NCBI GenBank assembly: GCA_051294375.1
Contig: CM119266.1
Location: forward strand, 13,518,735 to 13,582,734
DNA length: 64,000 nt
Source: Paraspadella gotoi
Taxonomy: Eukaryota > Chaetognatha
Reading direction: 5' to 3'
Positions 1 to 12,300 of the stretch are shown in pieces. A program made the position numbers and the translations under genes. Position 1 is the stretch's first letter, and each line of letters opens with the position of its first letter. The notes beneath the pieces were generated by a model, which saw nothing but the letters and a program-made list of their open reading frames with translations, made no database searches and was not told where the DNA came from.

Positions 1-425
1 GTTCACTGATGGTATGTTGTTCATAATTGACTTTTAGAATTTTCGTATGTAACTTTCACTACGCCTTACTCTTCAGCCCACTAAGCGCATTCTCCACAAT
101 ATATATGATCGATGTTGTCACTTAAACTTAAAGACAAAGCTTTGAATAGAAGATGCAAACATCCCTAATAATTGATTCAGTTCAATGACCTTCTTGAAAC
201 TCCTCCTTTTTATTAAAACTCTAATAACTTTCCTTACTTTTCGTATAATTTTCTTCTAATCAGACCAAAGTTATACAACGATATCTGCCAATTTTTTTGT
301 TTATTTCGCAGATTGAAAGTCAATTTTTACCTCTTATCTTCGTGGTTTTTATCTGTATGTAAAATTTCTATTTTATCAGACATCGTAATGGAGAGAGTCT
401 CAGAGAAGTGTGGCGAGGGAGGAGA

Positions 426-435
426 NNNNNNNNNN
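426..435. other. assembly gap (10 N)
   Basis: Ten consecutive N characters interrupt the sequence, so the true distance between the flanks is unknown. Confidence 0.99.
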
Positions 436-1455
436 GTCCGAAAGATTTCCGCGTTGGATCGATTCCCCCGATATTTATTGGTCGAGTCGATGGAACTAAA
501 TCGATAAAACGAAATGAAAACTAAAAAGAAATTCCGATTATTTTTCCTCGAACCGAGAGAGAGAGAGAGAGGGAGAAAAAAAAACCCACTCTAAATCCGT
601 TCTCGTTATATATCGATTGCTTTTCCTCCCCGCCTCCTATCCGTTATTTATCGCGATATATTTTCGAATCGCAACGTTTCAAATCTTCCATAACCACGCA
701 CTTTTCCATCTTCCTTCTCCGCGTAATCCCCTACTCCTCCTCTTCCTCCTCCTCCTCCTCAGTCCCCCACTTCTCAACCCCCCCCCCTCCGCGCCTGCTG
801 TAACAGAGAGATAAGATAGCATCGCAAATTCCTTATCTCTGTTTTCCTATGTGTGTGCCCCTCGCGCAGACCGATAGAAGAGGAGGGTCCGGCCACTCAC
901 CGCGCGCGCGCCAGTGTCGGGAGCGTACGTGCACGCACGAAGGCGCGTGTTTTTTTGCTTGAAAGACGCCTTTGCGTGCGCCTGGTTGTTTTTTTTTTCG
1001 TAGTCTTTTTTTTACGGGAGAGACTTAAGTAATAACAGTAAGAGTTAAAAATGAGATTGTCATAGCGGACGTATCATCGAATTAGTACGAACTTGTACGT
1101 ACTTGTGGTTATGAGTGCATGTGTTCCATCCTCGCCATCTCAGAACCTAAACGTTTACGTCTTGACGTAGAGAAATTCGGTCGATACGACAATCAATGAT
1201 AACCGACAAAGAAAACGAAGTGCGCGTCACTAAAACTCATGTTAAATTCCTCTCTCTCTCTCTCCCCTTCTCTCCTCCCCGATTTAACCTCCTCTCTCTC
1301 TCCTCCCTTCCTCCGTTCCATCTCTCCGTATCCTTTATTCTTATCTCTGCCAGGTAAGTCGCTGCCTCCGATCGCGCGTTCACGTTTTACCGTGTTTCGA
1401 GTTTTTTTTTCGCCCTTCTCTCTCTTTTCTCTACTTATTCTCAGTCTCTCCTCCT

Positions 1456-1488
1456 TCTCTCTCTCTCTCTCTCTCTCTCTCTTCCTCT

Positions 1489-1523
<35 letters not shown>
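1456..1523. repeat. interrupted (CT)n microsatellite
   Basis: Two CT runs are separated by a short TTCCTCTTCTT segment. It lies in the non-coding left tract. Confidence 0.9.
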
Positions 1524-1525
<2 letters not shown>

Positions 1526-2207
1526 TTTCTTTTCCGCGTGCAGCTCACTCGCTCGCGCACGCATTCGTGGCGATAAGGAGCGTGCGTCTTTTCGGCCCCT
1601 TATCTCTAAATTCTCAAAACGAAGCGGCGGCGAGGGCGGCAGCAGCAGCGGCGGCGACCGCCGTTTCTATTTTCGCAGCGGCGCGTTATCAAAGTTTGGA
1701 TCTGATTAGGACCGAATTCCATCCAAGATATCCGCGCGCAGTCCCGGATTTTTTTTCCCTTCCATTTTCTGATATGTTTTTTTACTTCTGTCATTTTTTC
1801 GGATATATTTAGAATATTTACATACATATATATTTATGATTTTGACCAAACTTGAATTTTAAGATTCTTATTATTTCAGTACGTCACATACTGTTTCTAT
1901 TTAAAGGGATTTTGTGAGAATAAGAACTTTTAATCGTTAAATGTTTGGTAGATTAACTCAATTTGTCTATATGGAACTGTAAGTACAAGACAATAAATAT
2001 AAAATTTTATTATTTTTCGCATCGATTACCGAAAATACGTTCATGCAATAAAAATTAGTATTTCTTATCTCAATGAAAAATATCGCGGCGGCTTTTCACC
2101 GATGAGTCGTAGTTTCTCCGCCTCCGCAGCCGTCGCCGCCCAGCAGCCTCCGCCGCGGCGGCGACTCCTTCGCCGCCCTGAGGCCGCGAGCTTATCTTTC
2201 CCCTTCG

Positions 2208-2217
2208 CCATATATGG
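2208..2217. promoter_or_regulatory. perfect CArG box flanked by GATA motifs
   Basis: CCATATATGG is an exact CC(A/T)6GG palindrome, the consensus for SRF/MADS proteins. CTTATCTTT, the complement of a GATA-factor site, lies about 10 bp to its left and again 3 bp to its right, which gives a compact GATA-CArG-GATA arrangement. Function is inferred from motif content only. Confidence 0.4.
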
Positions 2218-2380
2218 TAAGCTTATCTTTGCTATGAACGCGGCTCCGTGTTTGCTCGAAGCCCGAAAATAAAAGAAGGAAATAACAAACTTTGCTGCGA
2301 AGGGACGAGTTAGCGACATAAAGAAAAAAGAATTAAAATTTAGCGAGACAATGTTAAAGGTGAATGACAACTATGAGATA

Positions 2381-2385
<5 letters not shown>

Positions 2386-2439
<54 letters not shown>
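2386..2439. repeat. (GA)27 microsatellite
   Basis: Uninterrupted GA run. Confidence 0.95.
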
Positions 2440-2440
<1 letters not shown>

Positions 2441-2966
2441 ATCGAAAATAACAAAATCCAATTAACTTCGATTCAGTTCGATCATGCAATCTCTCCTCTC
2501 TCAAAATTTCCCTCGTTGTTTTCGAAAATTTCCTTTAGAATATTTGATGATGAATTTAAAAAGAGAAAAAAAAATCTCTCTACAAAAAAGAATACTCTCA
2601 GCCTGGTCCTGTAGTTGGCGATACAGTTTACACCTACGAAAAGTGAGGTTTTGTGAGGTCTTTGACCGGCGACTCTATGTCGACGATCGTCGTTCTAAGG
2701 ATATTTTGGTGACGGCCATTCATTCCCCCTCCCTCCGCCCCCTCCCGTTGCAACGCTCATATGCACGCGGGTTTTGAGGAACCGTGCGGAAGTAGCGGTT
2801 CATTGATCCTCACCGCCTCGATCTCTCACGAACGGAAAAAGACTTTTTCCCAAACAGAACTTCCATATTTCATCTCCGGCGTGACTTCCCGCCGAAATCC
2901 TATTTTCAAAGAATCCAAAGTTGTATTTGACCACCGTCTTTCACCCTTATCGCACGAGAACGGGGA

Positions 2967-2969
<3 letters not shown>

Positions 2970-3002
<33 letters not shown>
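2970..3002. repeat. (CT)16 microsatellite
   Basis: Uninterrupted CT run in non-coding DNA. Confidence 0.95.
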
Positions 3003-3007
<5 letters not shown>

Positions 3008-4636
3008 TCGCCTCATTCCATCAAACAAAATCCATGTTCATCTTTCTTTATTCCCTCTCATCTTCTTTTCCCATCTTTCCATCACACAAGAAAAGAAAGA
3101 AAGAAAATTTTTTGGCGGCGAAGAAAAAAAAAGGAATGACTCCGTCTATCGACTCCACCCGGGTCAGTTGCCCTTTCATTCCATTTTCCGGTGCCACGCC
3201 CTCTTCTTGGAAAGGGGCGCGCCCTTTTTTTCCGGTGCCGCGGGCGCGTGTCTCTCTTATCGTTTCGTTTCCGGTGGACAAAATTCCGCGTTGATGAGGT
3301 GCCACCGAGCGGCTTCTTAATCATTTCCGGTCAACTTTTCTCTCTCTTTCTCTCTCCCTCTCTCTCTCTCTCTTTCTCTCCTTCCCCATTCACACATGAG
3401 AAGGAGAAGATGCCCTCTTTTGTCAGCTTAAGCCCTCCCCTTGTCAACGGTGTCAGACGCCGAATAGGAGCTGGCATCATATCACACTTGACCAAATCGC
3501 GAGAGGGAGAAATTAATGGGAATCTATCACGGTCTTAGCTGGAAGACGACGAGGAGGAGGAGAAAATAAGAGGAGGAAGAGGAGGAGGACGTAGAGCGAT
3601 GTGGGGAGGAGGAAGAGGAAGAGCGAAACTATGGTGTAATTATCGCGAAAGCTAAGAATCACGAAGCGACGTCGTCGCCGACTAGTGGCATTTTATTTTT
3701 TTTCATCCGATGATGATGATGATGATTATGATGATTTGATTGGATTGGATTTGATCTGATTTAATTTGATTTGATTTATTATGCTCCTACGATTTAATGC
3801 GATTTAAACATGATGATGATCATGCCAAATTTTAATTTAGCCATGGCGGTTTGTTATCGATCGTCAACCTTGAGAGGCATGGCACTTTTCAACTCAAAAT
3901 CAAATCTAACATAATTTGCTAAAGGTTTCTTTACTTCACAGGCAATCTAACACGCGAATTCATTTCAAGACTCATAAGTTTTAGTTTTACAATTTATAAC
4001 TTGTTCGTCACCCAGTAGCAGCACAATCACTTTTCTCTCTGGCCAAAAAAACTTTTTCGTAGATTCTTTCACTCCTTAATCCGTCCGTTGCCTCCGGGAA
4101 CTCTTTTCTAGTTAAAAAAAAAAATATTGACCCAGGCCTCGAACGCTTGACCTCCCCGATCCAAAGAACTCTGGGTCCGGCCGAGAAGAACGAGAGTCTT
4201 CCTCTTTTTTCTTCCGCTTCGCCGAAATTCTTTCCGCCGGCGAACGACTTCATTGCGAATTCAAATCTCGCTCCTTTCCGTCGAAGCTGGACCCCGATTT
4301 GATATTCACCGCCGGCAGGCGGCGCGGCGGCAGGGCGGCGGTCAGTTAACCTCCTCTGGACTCCTGACTACGAAAGACTTTTGAGACGTGACGCAAAACG
4401 AGATAAAAAAGCGCGAGAGAGGTTGATCTCGAAATATCCCTCTCTCAGCCCCTCGCCCCCCCCCTAAAAAAAAAGAAAAAAGGGAGGCCAGAGGAAAATT
4501 CTTATCGGCTCGAGAAAACCTGGAGAGAGAGAAGCCGCCGGAATTTTGCCGGAAGCCGAGATTCCGTAGCCGGAAGTCAAGAGATGAAAGTCGGGAGACG
4601 CCAACCGCGGAATACAAAATCGAAGAATATGGACAC

Positions 4637-4640
<4 letters not shown>

Positions 4641-4692
<52 letters not shown>
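4641..4692. repeat. (GA)n microsatellite
   Basis: GA run with one AA interruption. Confidence 0.95.
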
Positions 4693-4989
4693 TATTTAAC
4701 GCCGTCTTGACAACTACGATTGGCCTCCCAATAAAGTAGTCGCGGCGTCTCTTCATGACAGCTTCGTAGACTGCTGCAACCATTTAGATTGGCAGTGACT
4801 TTACTACGAAATGCCCAAAGTTCTATGGGACGACCGCAATTGCACCAATGCAAGATTCTCAAGGGTGTAGGAAACGACAGAGCAATATCAATATCAATGT
4901 TTATTTTATCATAATATCTACAACACCCAATCTTGATGTCGAAAACGAAAAAAATATGTTTTGATTGTCCTCTTATTTTGAGGTATTTT

Positions 4990-5640
4990 TTTATCTCGCC
5001 AGACGAGCTTAGGCTCGTCTTGGGCGAGATTTTGGTTTACTTTTGCTTCTTAATGACGTCGTCGTTATCGTTATTACACTTTTTTACAATTAGATATTAT
5101 AAAAGTCTGCAATTGTAAAAATCGAAATATTTGTTTCATATTGATACAAGAATTTGTTTGTTTTATTTACAAAACAATTAAAACAATTTTTACATAAAAA
5201 CTATTACGAATTATGGTTAATTCTTTTAAAAGTGTGTAATCACATGATAGAACAAGAGACAATCCATTTCAGGTTGCTCAATCACTAGATTTGTCAATCC
5301 TGAGTTAGAAAAAAAACTATTGTTTTAATTTTAATTCTAAATAACAAAATTATCACAAATAAAAAGAGTTTCGTAAAGAATTAATGCATTTCAATTAAAT
5401 TCATTCATTCAATTCATTTCATTTAATTATTTTTATTGAATTAATTTCATTTTATTTCATTCAATTCATTCCATCCATCATTCGTTATCATCGCATCAAT
5501 CAAAAATTCGTTATCATCGCATAAATCATTTGGTTTTTTTTATATGAATATTGAGCGATTGATCTTTGTGCTTTTAAGATTTTTTCATTAATTTTCTTTG
5601 ATAGTAACGATTGGCGAGATTACTATACTTTTAAGATATT
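4990..5640 (+). repeat. dispersed repeat, copy A
   Basis: This block shares ordered landmarks with the reverse complement of 46405-46835. In order these are a CTCGCCAGACG motif, a GTCGTCGTTATCGTTAT motif, repeats of TTATCATCGCATCAAT, and a final TTTCTTTGATAGTAA followed by an ACTATACTTTAAGAT motif. The order is kept while spacing varies, as expected for two old copies of one non-autonomous element. There is no coding potential, and the element ends are not defined. Confidence 0.6.
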
Positions 5641-5797
5641 TATGTTAAATAACCAAAATTTCAAAATAAAAAAACTTCACTATTTGTCCAGAAAGTTTTT
5701 CTCTCAACTCTCAGACTCATTCTCAAGTCCCATTGTCGTTTTCAACAAGAATAAAAAAAACGTCGAAATTTCTTAGCTTAAATAAAGCAGGATTCTC

Positions 5798-5801
<4 letters not shown>

Positions 5802-5833
<32 letters not shown>
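5802..5833. repeat. (CT)16 microsatellite
   Basis: Uninterrupted CT run. Confidence 0.95.
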
Positions 5834-5834
<1 letters not shown>

Positions 5835-6039
5835 GAATTCCAGATTTCCAAAGGGAGATAAGGGAGAAAAAGGTACTCAAACTAGAGGCAGGAAATCTAT
5901 AGAAAGTCGATAAGCAGCAGAGATAAGAAAGAAAGAGATGGTTTCGTAGATAAGGCGGCCGCAGACGAAGAAATTTCGAATCCAAACACCGGGGCGAACA
6001 GATTTGAAAAAAAAGGACTTTAGTTTTACTACTTTCATT

Positions 6040-6040
<1 letters not shown>

Positions 6041-6105
<65 letters not shown>

Positions 6106-6111
6106 AGAGAA
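6041..6111. repeat. (AG)n microsatellite
   Basis: AG run with a single GGA interruption. Confidence 0.95.
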
Positions 6112-6277
6112 GATTTGGACTGCTTGAATATCGATATGTATTCTGAAAGGATCGCTGGAAATCGATGATAAAACTTCTTCAGATAAAATGTCATGATTTT
6201 AATATAATTATGCAGACAACAACATAGAAAAAGATAGCGGCGGGGAGAAAGAAAAACAGGGTAGTAGGGGTGATTTT

Positions 6278-6278
<1 letters not shown>

Positions 6279-6374
<96 letters not shown>
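6279..6374. repeat. (GA)n microsatellite, about 96 bp
   Basis: Long GA run with one phase interruption near its left end. It reads as a Glu-Arg or Ser-Leu repeat in translation and is not a gene. Confidence 0.95.
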
Positions 6375-6376
<2 letters not shown>

Positions 6377-7088
6377 CCCGATGTTTTCGAGCGATAACGC
6401 TGCGGCGGCCGTAGTTCGCCAGATAGAGATCGAGATAAAAAGGAAAGAGTTGCCACTGAGCCTTCACCTTTTCCGAGAAACACTTCTCATTGGATTAAAC
6501 CTTTGGTCCTCCCTAAACAAAATAGGGGCAGAGTCGAATTCGTTCCTATCGTTATCGCTTTTTGAGCAATTATTTAGATAACGCTTTTTTTTAGCAGGAA
6601 TATTATATTTTTTTTAATAAATTTATTTAGTAACTACATTTAAAAAAGAGCTTAGACAAATAACAAATTGACATAAACTCGTGATAGATATTGGATTTGG
6701 AGATAGAAGGGTTTGCGCACTGCGTAATATAAAATTTAATCCCATTTTAGTTTTAGCAAATTCTGTTACTCCGTGAGTCAGAACGGATGGTATTGAAAAA
6801 TAATTAGTCTTATTCGTCTATGTATTTAGATACATTCAATCTGATTGTTTTATTATTTAGAAAGTTATTGATGTTTTAGGTGTCTTAATTTCGAATAAAG
6901 GATTGGGCGCCAATGACGCTTAAAATAAAAAAACAAAAGGCAGTCGTTGAAAATTATATGAAAAGCCGAATGACGACGGAGATCGAATACTCAACAGAAA
7001 CTCTGATAACAGTTTGAGATAAGGAAAGAGAAAATCTGGACGCCGAAATAGATTCAACTCTTGAGATAAGAACGGAGCTCTGGGGATG

Positions 7089-7091
<3 letters not shown>

Positions 7092-7142
<51 letters not shown>
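7092..7142. repeat. (GA)n microsatellite
   Basis: Uninterrupted GA run. Confidence 0.95.
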
Positions 7143-7145
<3 letters not shown>

Positions 7146-8199
7146 TGACGTCAGGCTGTGACAGCTTATCCAAGCGACAGCCGCAATAATCAGGCTCTAT
7201 GGTGCCATAGTATCGCAAAATTTGAACAAAACAACGCAGATATTTGAAAATGAGCCAACAAATGTTTTTTTTTTTGACATTATGCATACTTTATGCATAC
7301 GAACTATTTTGTGCATGCAGCACAGCATGGTAAGCTCTTTCACATTTCTTTATCTTTTTTTTCATTCTTGGCAAAAAAAGAACTAAGAAGGTAGGTTTTC
7401 CGTCTTCGTTCGAGCAAATATCCTTTCCTCTTAGCTTATCTCTCGCCTGCATCTTTCGTTGGGATATCGTCTTTATCTCCTTTCGGATTGTCATTTTGCT
7501 CGGTTCGTCTGGCTCGCTTCATCCGAATCTTTTCCTTTGGAAACTTACATCTTTCTCTCTTTTTTTTTTTTTTATTAGGCGACCTCAGATTTACGTTATG
7601 AGGCATATAAAGAAAATGTAGATATGATCGAATAACTTGGAATAGTCGAAACTTTTGTGGTATATATCTAAGCTGGGTTGAACGAGGTTAAAGTGTAAGA
7701 CATTTCATTTTCATTTCAACGAGTAAGACAGTATCTCGTGGTTTCTCCGTTTTTTTTTCTTTTTTTATTTCGTTAATCACATAATCAAAGCAAAGGCTTA
7801 TTCATATCAATCTCCCTCCGGATGTCGACCAACAAAAAAAAAACAAAAAAACAAAAAAAAACAAAGAGAATATTTTAAATGAGAAAATACACCCAGATTA
7901 AAAAACTATAAATTTAGTGTAAATAACCTCGGAAAAAAAAATACAGTACTATATAGACAATGTATTAGATTAAGAAAGACTTACGCTTGAGAAGTGGTTT
8001 CGGATGAGGTTGCTTACGCCGGGACATAGTTGATTAATTTTGAAAGTTTTATTCAGGGGGATTTTCCAGACTTGGTTTCCGTCTTTGCAATTTCGAGGCC
8101 AGAAACACTGATAGCGACGCGTGGAGAGCGGCAAAGAGGAAATAAGTGACACAGTTTTATTTCAATTCGACTGGAGACGGGAGAGGTCAGTGGACGAAG

Positions 8200-8880
8200 A
8201 GACGCTAAAACGTCACACGTGGCAGTTTCGCGTCGGCATTCACGAATAACGGACGCTTTTTCTCTTTGTAGCTCGACTCGTAGATAAAAAAAAAATAGTA
8301 TTTTATCTGATTAATAAAAGTTGTGAGACCGAATTCGCGTCGACCAGATGATATCGCTTATCTTAACTGATAACGTCCGCGAAAAAACGAACAAACATTC
8401 GAGAAATGTTCCACGCAAAATGATAAGGGCATAATTCGACGAGAAAATAAAGAGGGGGTGAGTGTTCACGAACGAGTTTTTGAACAGAGACTGTTATATT
8501 TGCTAATCCGAAATTTTCTAGTTACGAAATCGTTTTGAAGCCGTTGCGCGCGAAAGAGAGATGACGCGGTTTGCGCAAACGAGCCACGTCTCCGCATGAC
8601 GTAAAACTGTGAACGGCGCCGAGACAGAAATCGCGAATTTCCGTCGACGCGCGCGCTGCGCTCGAGAGAGAGAGAGAGAGAGAGAGAGAGTGTGACCGAA
8701 GATGTTTTCACGACTAAAAAAACGATTTTAATTGAGACAGAGACATTGCGACGAGCGATAGTTGAGATCGTTTTAAAAAAAGTCTATTTAATTGGTGTTC
8801 GCTCGCAAAATCAGAACTAAATAAAACCCGTTTATATAACGTCTGAAATGCGAGAGTTTCCACTCATTTCGAGCTTGTTC
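8200..8880 (+). promoter_or_regulatory. possible core promoter with TATA box near 8833
   Basis: TTTATATAACG near 8831 looks like a TATA box. Upstream, at about 8210-8222, are a TGACGT-type (CRE-like) core and a CACGTG E-box almost side by side. No coding exon follows within the next few kilobases, so the transcript, if any, is unknown. The short GA run at 8663-8690 lies between the two motif groups. Confidence 0.2.
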
Positions 8881-9049
8881 TCTTCAGACCTTCGAATAAG
8901 TTAAACTGATCTTCATAGCGCCGTTCGAACTCGTTTGGTTAATTCGCGCAGGGACTGCGACCGAGAGGCTGCAGCTTAATGCTGCCGTTATGCAGCGGAG
9001 CATCCGTAATTCCGCGGCAGCAGTATAGGGTGAATGAAGTAAAAACAGT

Positions 9050-9860
9050 TATAATTTTCAGTAGCAAACAAACCTAATACAACCGTAACCCGATATAAAC
9101 CTATTAAAATTTTATAATAAAAACTTTCCTATTGATTGGTTATAATTTTATTTAGCAATGAACAAAAAAAACTTGCCTTAAAAATTTTAAAAATATTTTT
9201 AAAATTCTTTTTATCTAATTTTCTAAACACTTTTTAAAAAAATATTATTATTATTAAAGGTTAATTTTACTTTCGCCAACCGGGGTTAAAGAAAGGTTGA
9301 GGGTAATTTAAGGTTAAGGGTAATCAAGGTTAAAAAAGTTTAAAGTTAAGGTAATTAAATTTTTTTTAAATAAATATTTTTAAATAGTTTTTTAAAAAAC
9401 GGCTAAAATATAATTTAACCATTATTAATATATTCTAAAAGCTTTTACAATTTTTAAAAAAATATATTTAAAAATATTATAATATAAAAATAAACTTAAC
9501 TAGCAATAACTGACCAAATATAAATATTAATAAGAACAGTATTAAACGAATCCATTAATGGTATTAATTATTGTATTAAAATATTTTTTTGCAAAAATGT
9601 TCCGAACCATAAATAATTTGTGAACTAAAATTATTATATTACTATATAATATCAATTTTTTTTTTTTTAAATATTTTAAATTTTTTTAATTGATTCTGAT
9701 AAAGCTCAAAAAGTTAAAACAAAAAATGTAATTATAACTTTTTAAAATTTTAATATTTTATAATTAAAAATTTTAAAAAACTTAAAATTATCGAATGATG
9801 ATAATATTTTTTTAAGTTTTTCCCCAAATTTGACCCACTTATCAAAATATTGAAAAAAGA
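9050..9860. other. AT-rich non-coding flank
   Basis: Long T- and A-rich stretches with degenerate GGTTAA-type repeats around 9255-9345. No gene was seen. Confidence 0.7.
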
Positions 9861-9870
9861 ATTCTATCAT

Positions 9871-10015
9871 GTAGTTCTTCCCCACCAACAAGTGAGCATC
9901 TGATCAGCAACGCGACATCTCCCGAGAAAAAAACGAAGAGGAAAACTCCTCTTCCCCGCCTTCTCTTCCCCCTCCCGTACGCTACCTCAGTACGCCGACA
10001 CGAGACAGAATCACT
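9871..10015 (+). repeat. left inverted terminal repeat of DIRS element 1
   Basis: From TTCTTCCCCACCAACAAGTG to GAGACAGAATCACT the sequence matches the reverse complement of 12156-12300 with a few substitutions and indels. Confidence 0.9.
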
Positions 10016-10206
10016 TCTTCTGTTCGCGCCTTTGCGCTCACAATCTCCCGGCTTTTTTACGAAAATATTTTTTGATTATTTTTGTTGAAATAATTTTGCA
10101 TATTTTTCGTTTCTCTTTTTTGGGAGTTCAGAATACAGATATTCTTCAACACGTGGCTTTTTTTGAAGTTCTCTCTTCACGGCCGCCATCTTTTTCGTCT
10201 TCGTTG

Positions 10207-10381
10207 TGCGTGGCTTCGGAGGGAAGAGCCTTGACTCGGCCCTTTCGCTTGCCCTCGACGCACCCTGCGCGGCTGCGGAGGGAAGAGCCGCGACTCGGCC
10301 CTCTCGTTTGCCCTCGGCGCTTAGTACGGCTGCAGGGGGGAAGAACCTTGTTTCGGCCCCTTGTTTGTCCAGTGCTCTCCG
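10207..10381 (+). repeat. three tandem copies of a ~57-bp unit
   Basis: Each unit carries GGGAAGAGCC (or GAACC), then a CTCGGCCC-type core and a TTGCCCTCG-like end. The third copy is the most divergent. The repeat sits in the leader-like segment between the left terminal repeat and the internal complementary block. Confidence 0.7.
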
Positions 10382-10757
10382 TTTTTTTTTTGGACTGAGG
10401 CGCGTGTTTTCAACTCGACTACCCTCATGTCTCTTCCGCCGCCGCCTTCGCCGCCGCCTCCACCATCAGCCATTCCGGGCTTTTCTGGTCAGGCCGAAGT
10501 CATGCCCCTTCAGATGGAGGCAGTTCTGCTCCAAATAGCAACGCTCTTTCTAGCGTTCGTCGCGAATTTAAGGAGTTTCGCCGCTCGTCTCCTTCCGAGT
10601 TGGAGAGTCTTCGGCGGTAGCTTTTTCTTTTCGTTTTTGGTTTTTCGCCTTTTTTTTTGGCGTACATTCGGCGTACAGAGGGTTTTCCTCCTGTGCCCCA
10701 CCTAACTCGACTTTGTTTGTTTGTTTTTTGTCGGGCCTTCGCCTGGTCTTGTTACAG

Positions 10758-10845
10758 GCTCACTTGTTGGTGGGAAGAACTACATGATAGAATTTGTGGT
10801 TCTATATGGAACCGGGATTCTTCATGGTTCTTCCCCACAACAACC
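10758..10845. repeat. internal complementary region of DIRS element 1
   Basis: The first half (CACTTGTTGGTGGGAAGAAC onward, ending ATGATAGAAT) is the reverse complement of the left outer end. The second half (TTGTGGTTC...GGGATTCTTCATGG) is the reverse complement of the right outer end. The two halves meet exactly at the element borders, so the block copies a circle junction. Confidence 0.85.
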
Positions 10846-10949
10846 ACCCACGTCCACCCCTGGCACCACCGGTGGTGGAGGGCGGCTCAGGCTCGCTTGT
10901 CTTGTTTGGTGGGTGTTTTTTGGGGTTCCTTTTTTTGAGACTGTCATTT

Positions 10950-11971
10950 TTCAATGATTTCTCTTTTTTTCCATGTACGTTTTCTTCATGGTTCTTGGAC
11001 GCCTCTGTTCGCCATTTCGCCGTTCTTCGTCGATCTTCGTTTGTTCGCCAGCGACTTGGAGTCTTCGCGTTCTTTGCGGCCTCTTGGCGGCGGATTGGCC
11101 TTCGCGCTCCGAGCGGGTGACTGCGTCACGCCTTCCTCGTCGAGCCCCGTCTGCGCAAGTCGACGACGACGCCTCCGTTTCCGGATCAGAGGAGGGTTCC
11201 TCCTCTGAAGAGTCTGCTGCGGGTTTTTGACAACTTCTTGTCTCGTCGTGCTTCTATACAGCCTTCGGAGTGGGTCCTGCAGCAGTGGAAGGATTTGCGC
11301 AGAGTTGGCCAGGACGACGTTCTTTTACCGTCGTGGGACGTGCTTTCCGCCAATACGCGTTTCCGGCGCTGGTCGGATGTTTCTTCGCCGGCGGAGTTTC
11401 GTCCTCCTGCTCAGAGAGTTGCCTTGCCGCTCAGTTCGACGCCGTTCGGAAGGACTCCAAGACGACGCGCGCTTTCAAGGCTTTTGAGCGCATCATGAGG
11501 GACGCCGGAGCGTCCGCTCATGCTGTCCTTTCTTTCGCTGACGCTCTCCCGCCTCATGGTTGAGGCCCTACGCTCGAGGGGCCCGGTGCAGTGGACGCAG
11601 GCCACCTTGACGATCTTGCCAAACCCCTTGGAGACGCCTCGTCGGGTTTGGCGGCGATTTTTGGTTCGGCCCTCTCCGAGTCTCGGCGCTTAGTTGTCGA
11701 CGCTGCCCCTTCGGATCTCAAGACAGTTCTGTCCAGTTCTCCGCCCTCCACGTCGTTCTTTTTCGGAGACCGCTCCACAGACGTCACTCAAGCGTTCCAT
11801 TCTTCGCTTCTCCGCTCCGGGGCGCCACACAATTGCGCCTGTTCTGCTAGCCGCAAGCGTGGGCGTGGCAGTCCGCGTAGTCCCGCTCGCCGTCCCTACC
11901 GGCCTCGCAAGTATTCGCCGCTTCCCAAGCGTAGGGGCGGGGCTCCAGGGACGTCTAAGGACGCCGACTGA
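10950..11971 (+). pseudogene. degenerate DIRS gag-like ORF
   Basis: Coding similarity is spread over more than one frame. One frame ends with a segment reading FERIMRDAGASAHAVLSFAD (to about 11550). Another continues from 11591 with AIFGSALSESRRLVVDAAPS and ends in a basic Arg/Pro-rich tail at 11971. The same order appears in the gag of the second element (AGASGHAALFVADELR, then LLEVRRSVLSKAPSDLRGAL). At least one frameshift therefore lies near 11550-11590. The basic tail could bind nucleic acid. The start is not defined. Confidence 0.6.
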
Positions 11972-12155
11972 TCGCCCGACAGCTCTTTCGGCCGTTGCCT
12001 CGTCCGGCCGTCAGGTTCTCCAGGCCCGGCTTTCGTCCATGGACTGGTTTTTTGCGGTTTCTCATCCCCCCCTTCTACGACGTCCGGTCAAGTGGGCGTG
12101 GCACGTCACCGGAAGTCTTCGCGGGATTCCCCCCTCTTGGTTTGCTTGGCTACGA

Positions 12156-12300
12156 GTGATTCTGTCTCGTGTCGGCGTACTGAGGTAGCGTACGGGAGGG
12201 GGAAGAGAAGGCGGGGAAGAGGAGTTTTCCTCTTCGTTTTTCTCTCGGGAGATGTCGCGTTTGCTGAGCAGATGCTCACTTGTTGGTGGGGAAGAACCAT
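12156..12300 (-). repeat. right inverted terminal repeat of DIRS element 1
   Basis: Reverse-complement partner of 9871-10015. The unique right end continues to about 12333 and includes the palindrome GGTTCCATATGGAACC. Confidence 0.9.

Larger units (their letters stand above)
1..9050. other. non-coding regulatory-looking tract rich in GA/CT microsatellites
   Basis: I see no supportable gene here. Open frames are mostly shadows of simple repeats (Glu-Arg or Ser-Leu runs) or of CGG/CAG-rich patches near 1620-1680 and 2105-2180. A 48-codon minus-strand frame ending near 2065 and a plus-strand frame from 1567 are rich in Ala/Arg because of those patches and are not convincing. GATAAG/CTTATC motifs are frequent (about 20 by eye). 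The tract may hold untranslated exons, promoters or enhancers of a gene outside the window. Confidence 0.6.

Noticed and set aside
6039-6581. long Ser-Leu and Glu-Arg open frames
   Set aside because: They are translations of GA/CT microsatellites on both strands.
8960-9030. possible microRNA-like hairpin (GCTGCCG...CGGCAGC)
   Set aside because: The stem is only about 7 bp with a large loop, too short for a precursor hairpin.
9255-9345. telomere-like GGTTAA/GGGTTA repeats
   Set aside because: Too degenerate and short, and embedded in general AT-rich sequence.
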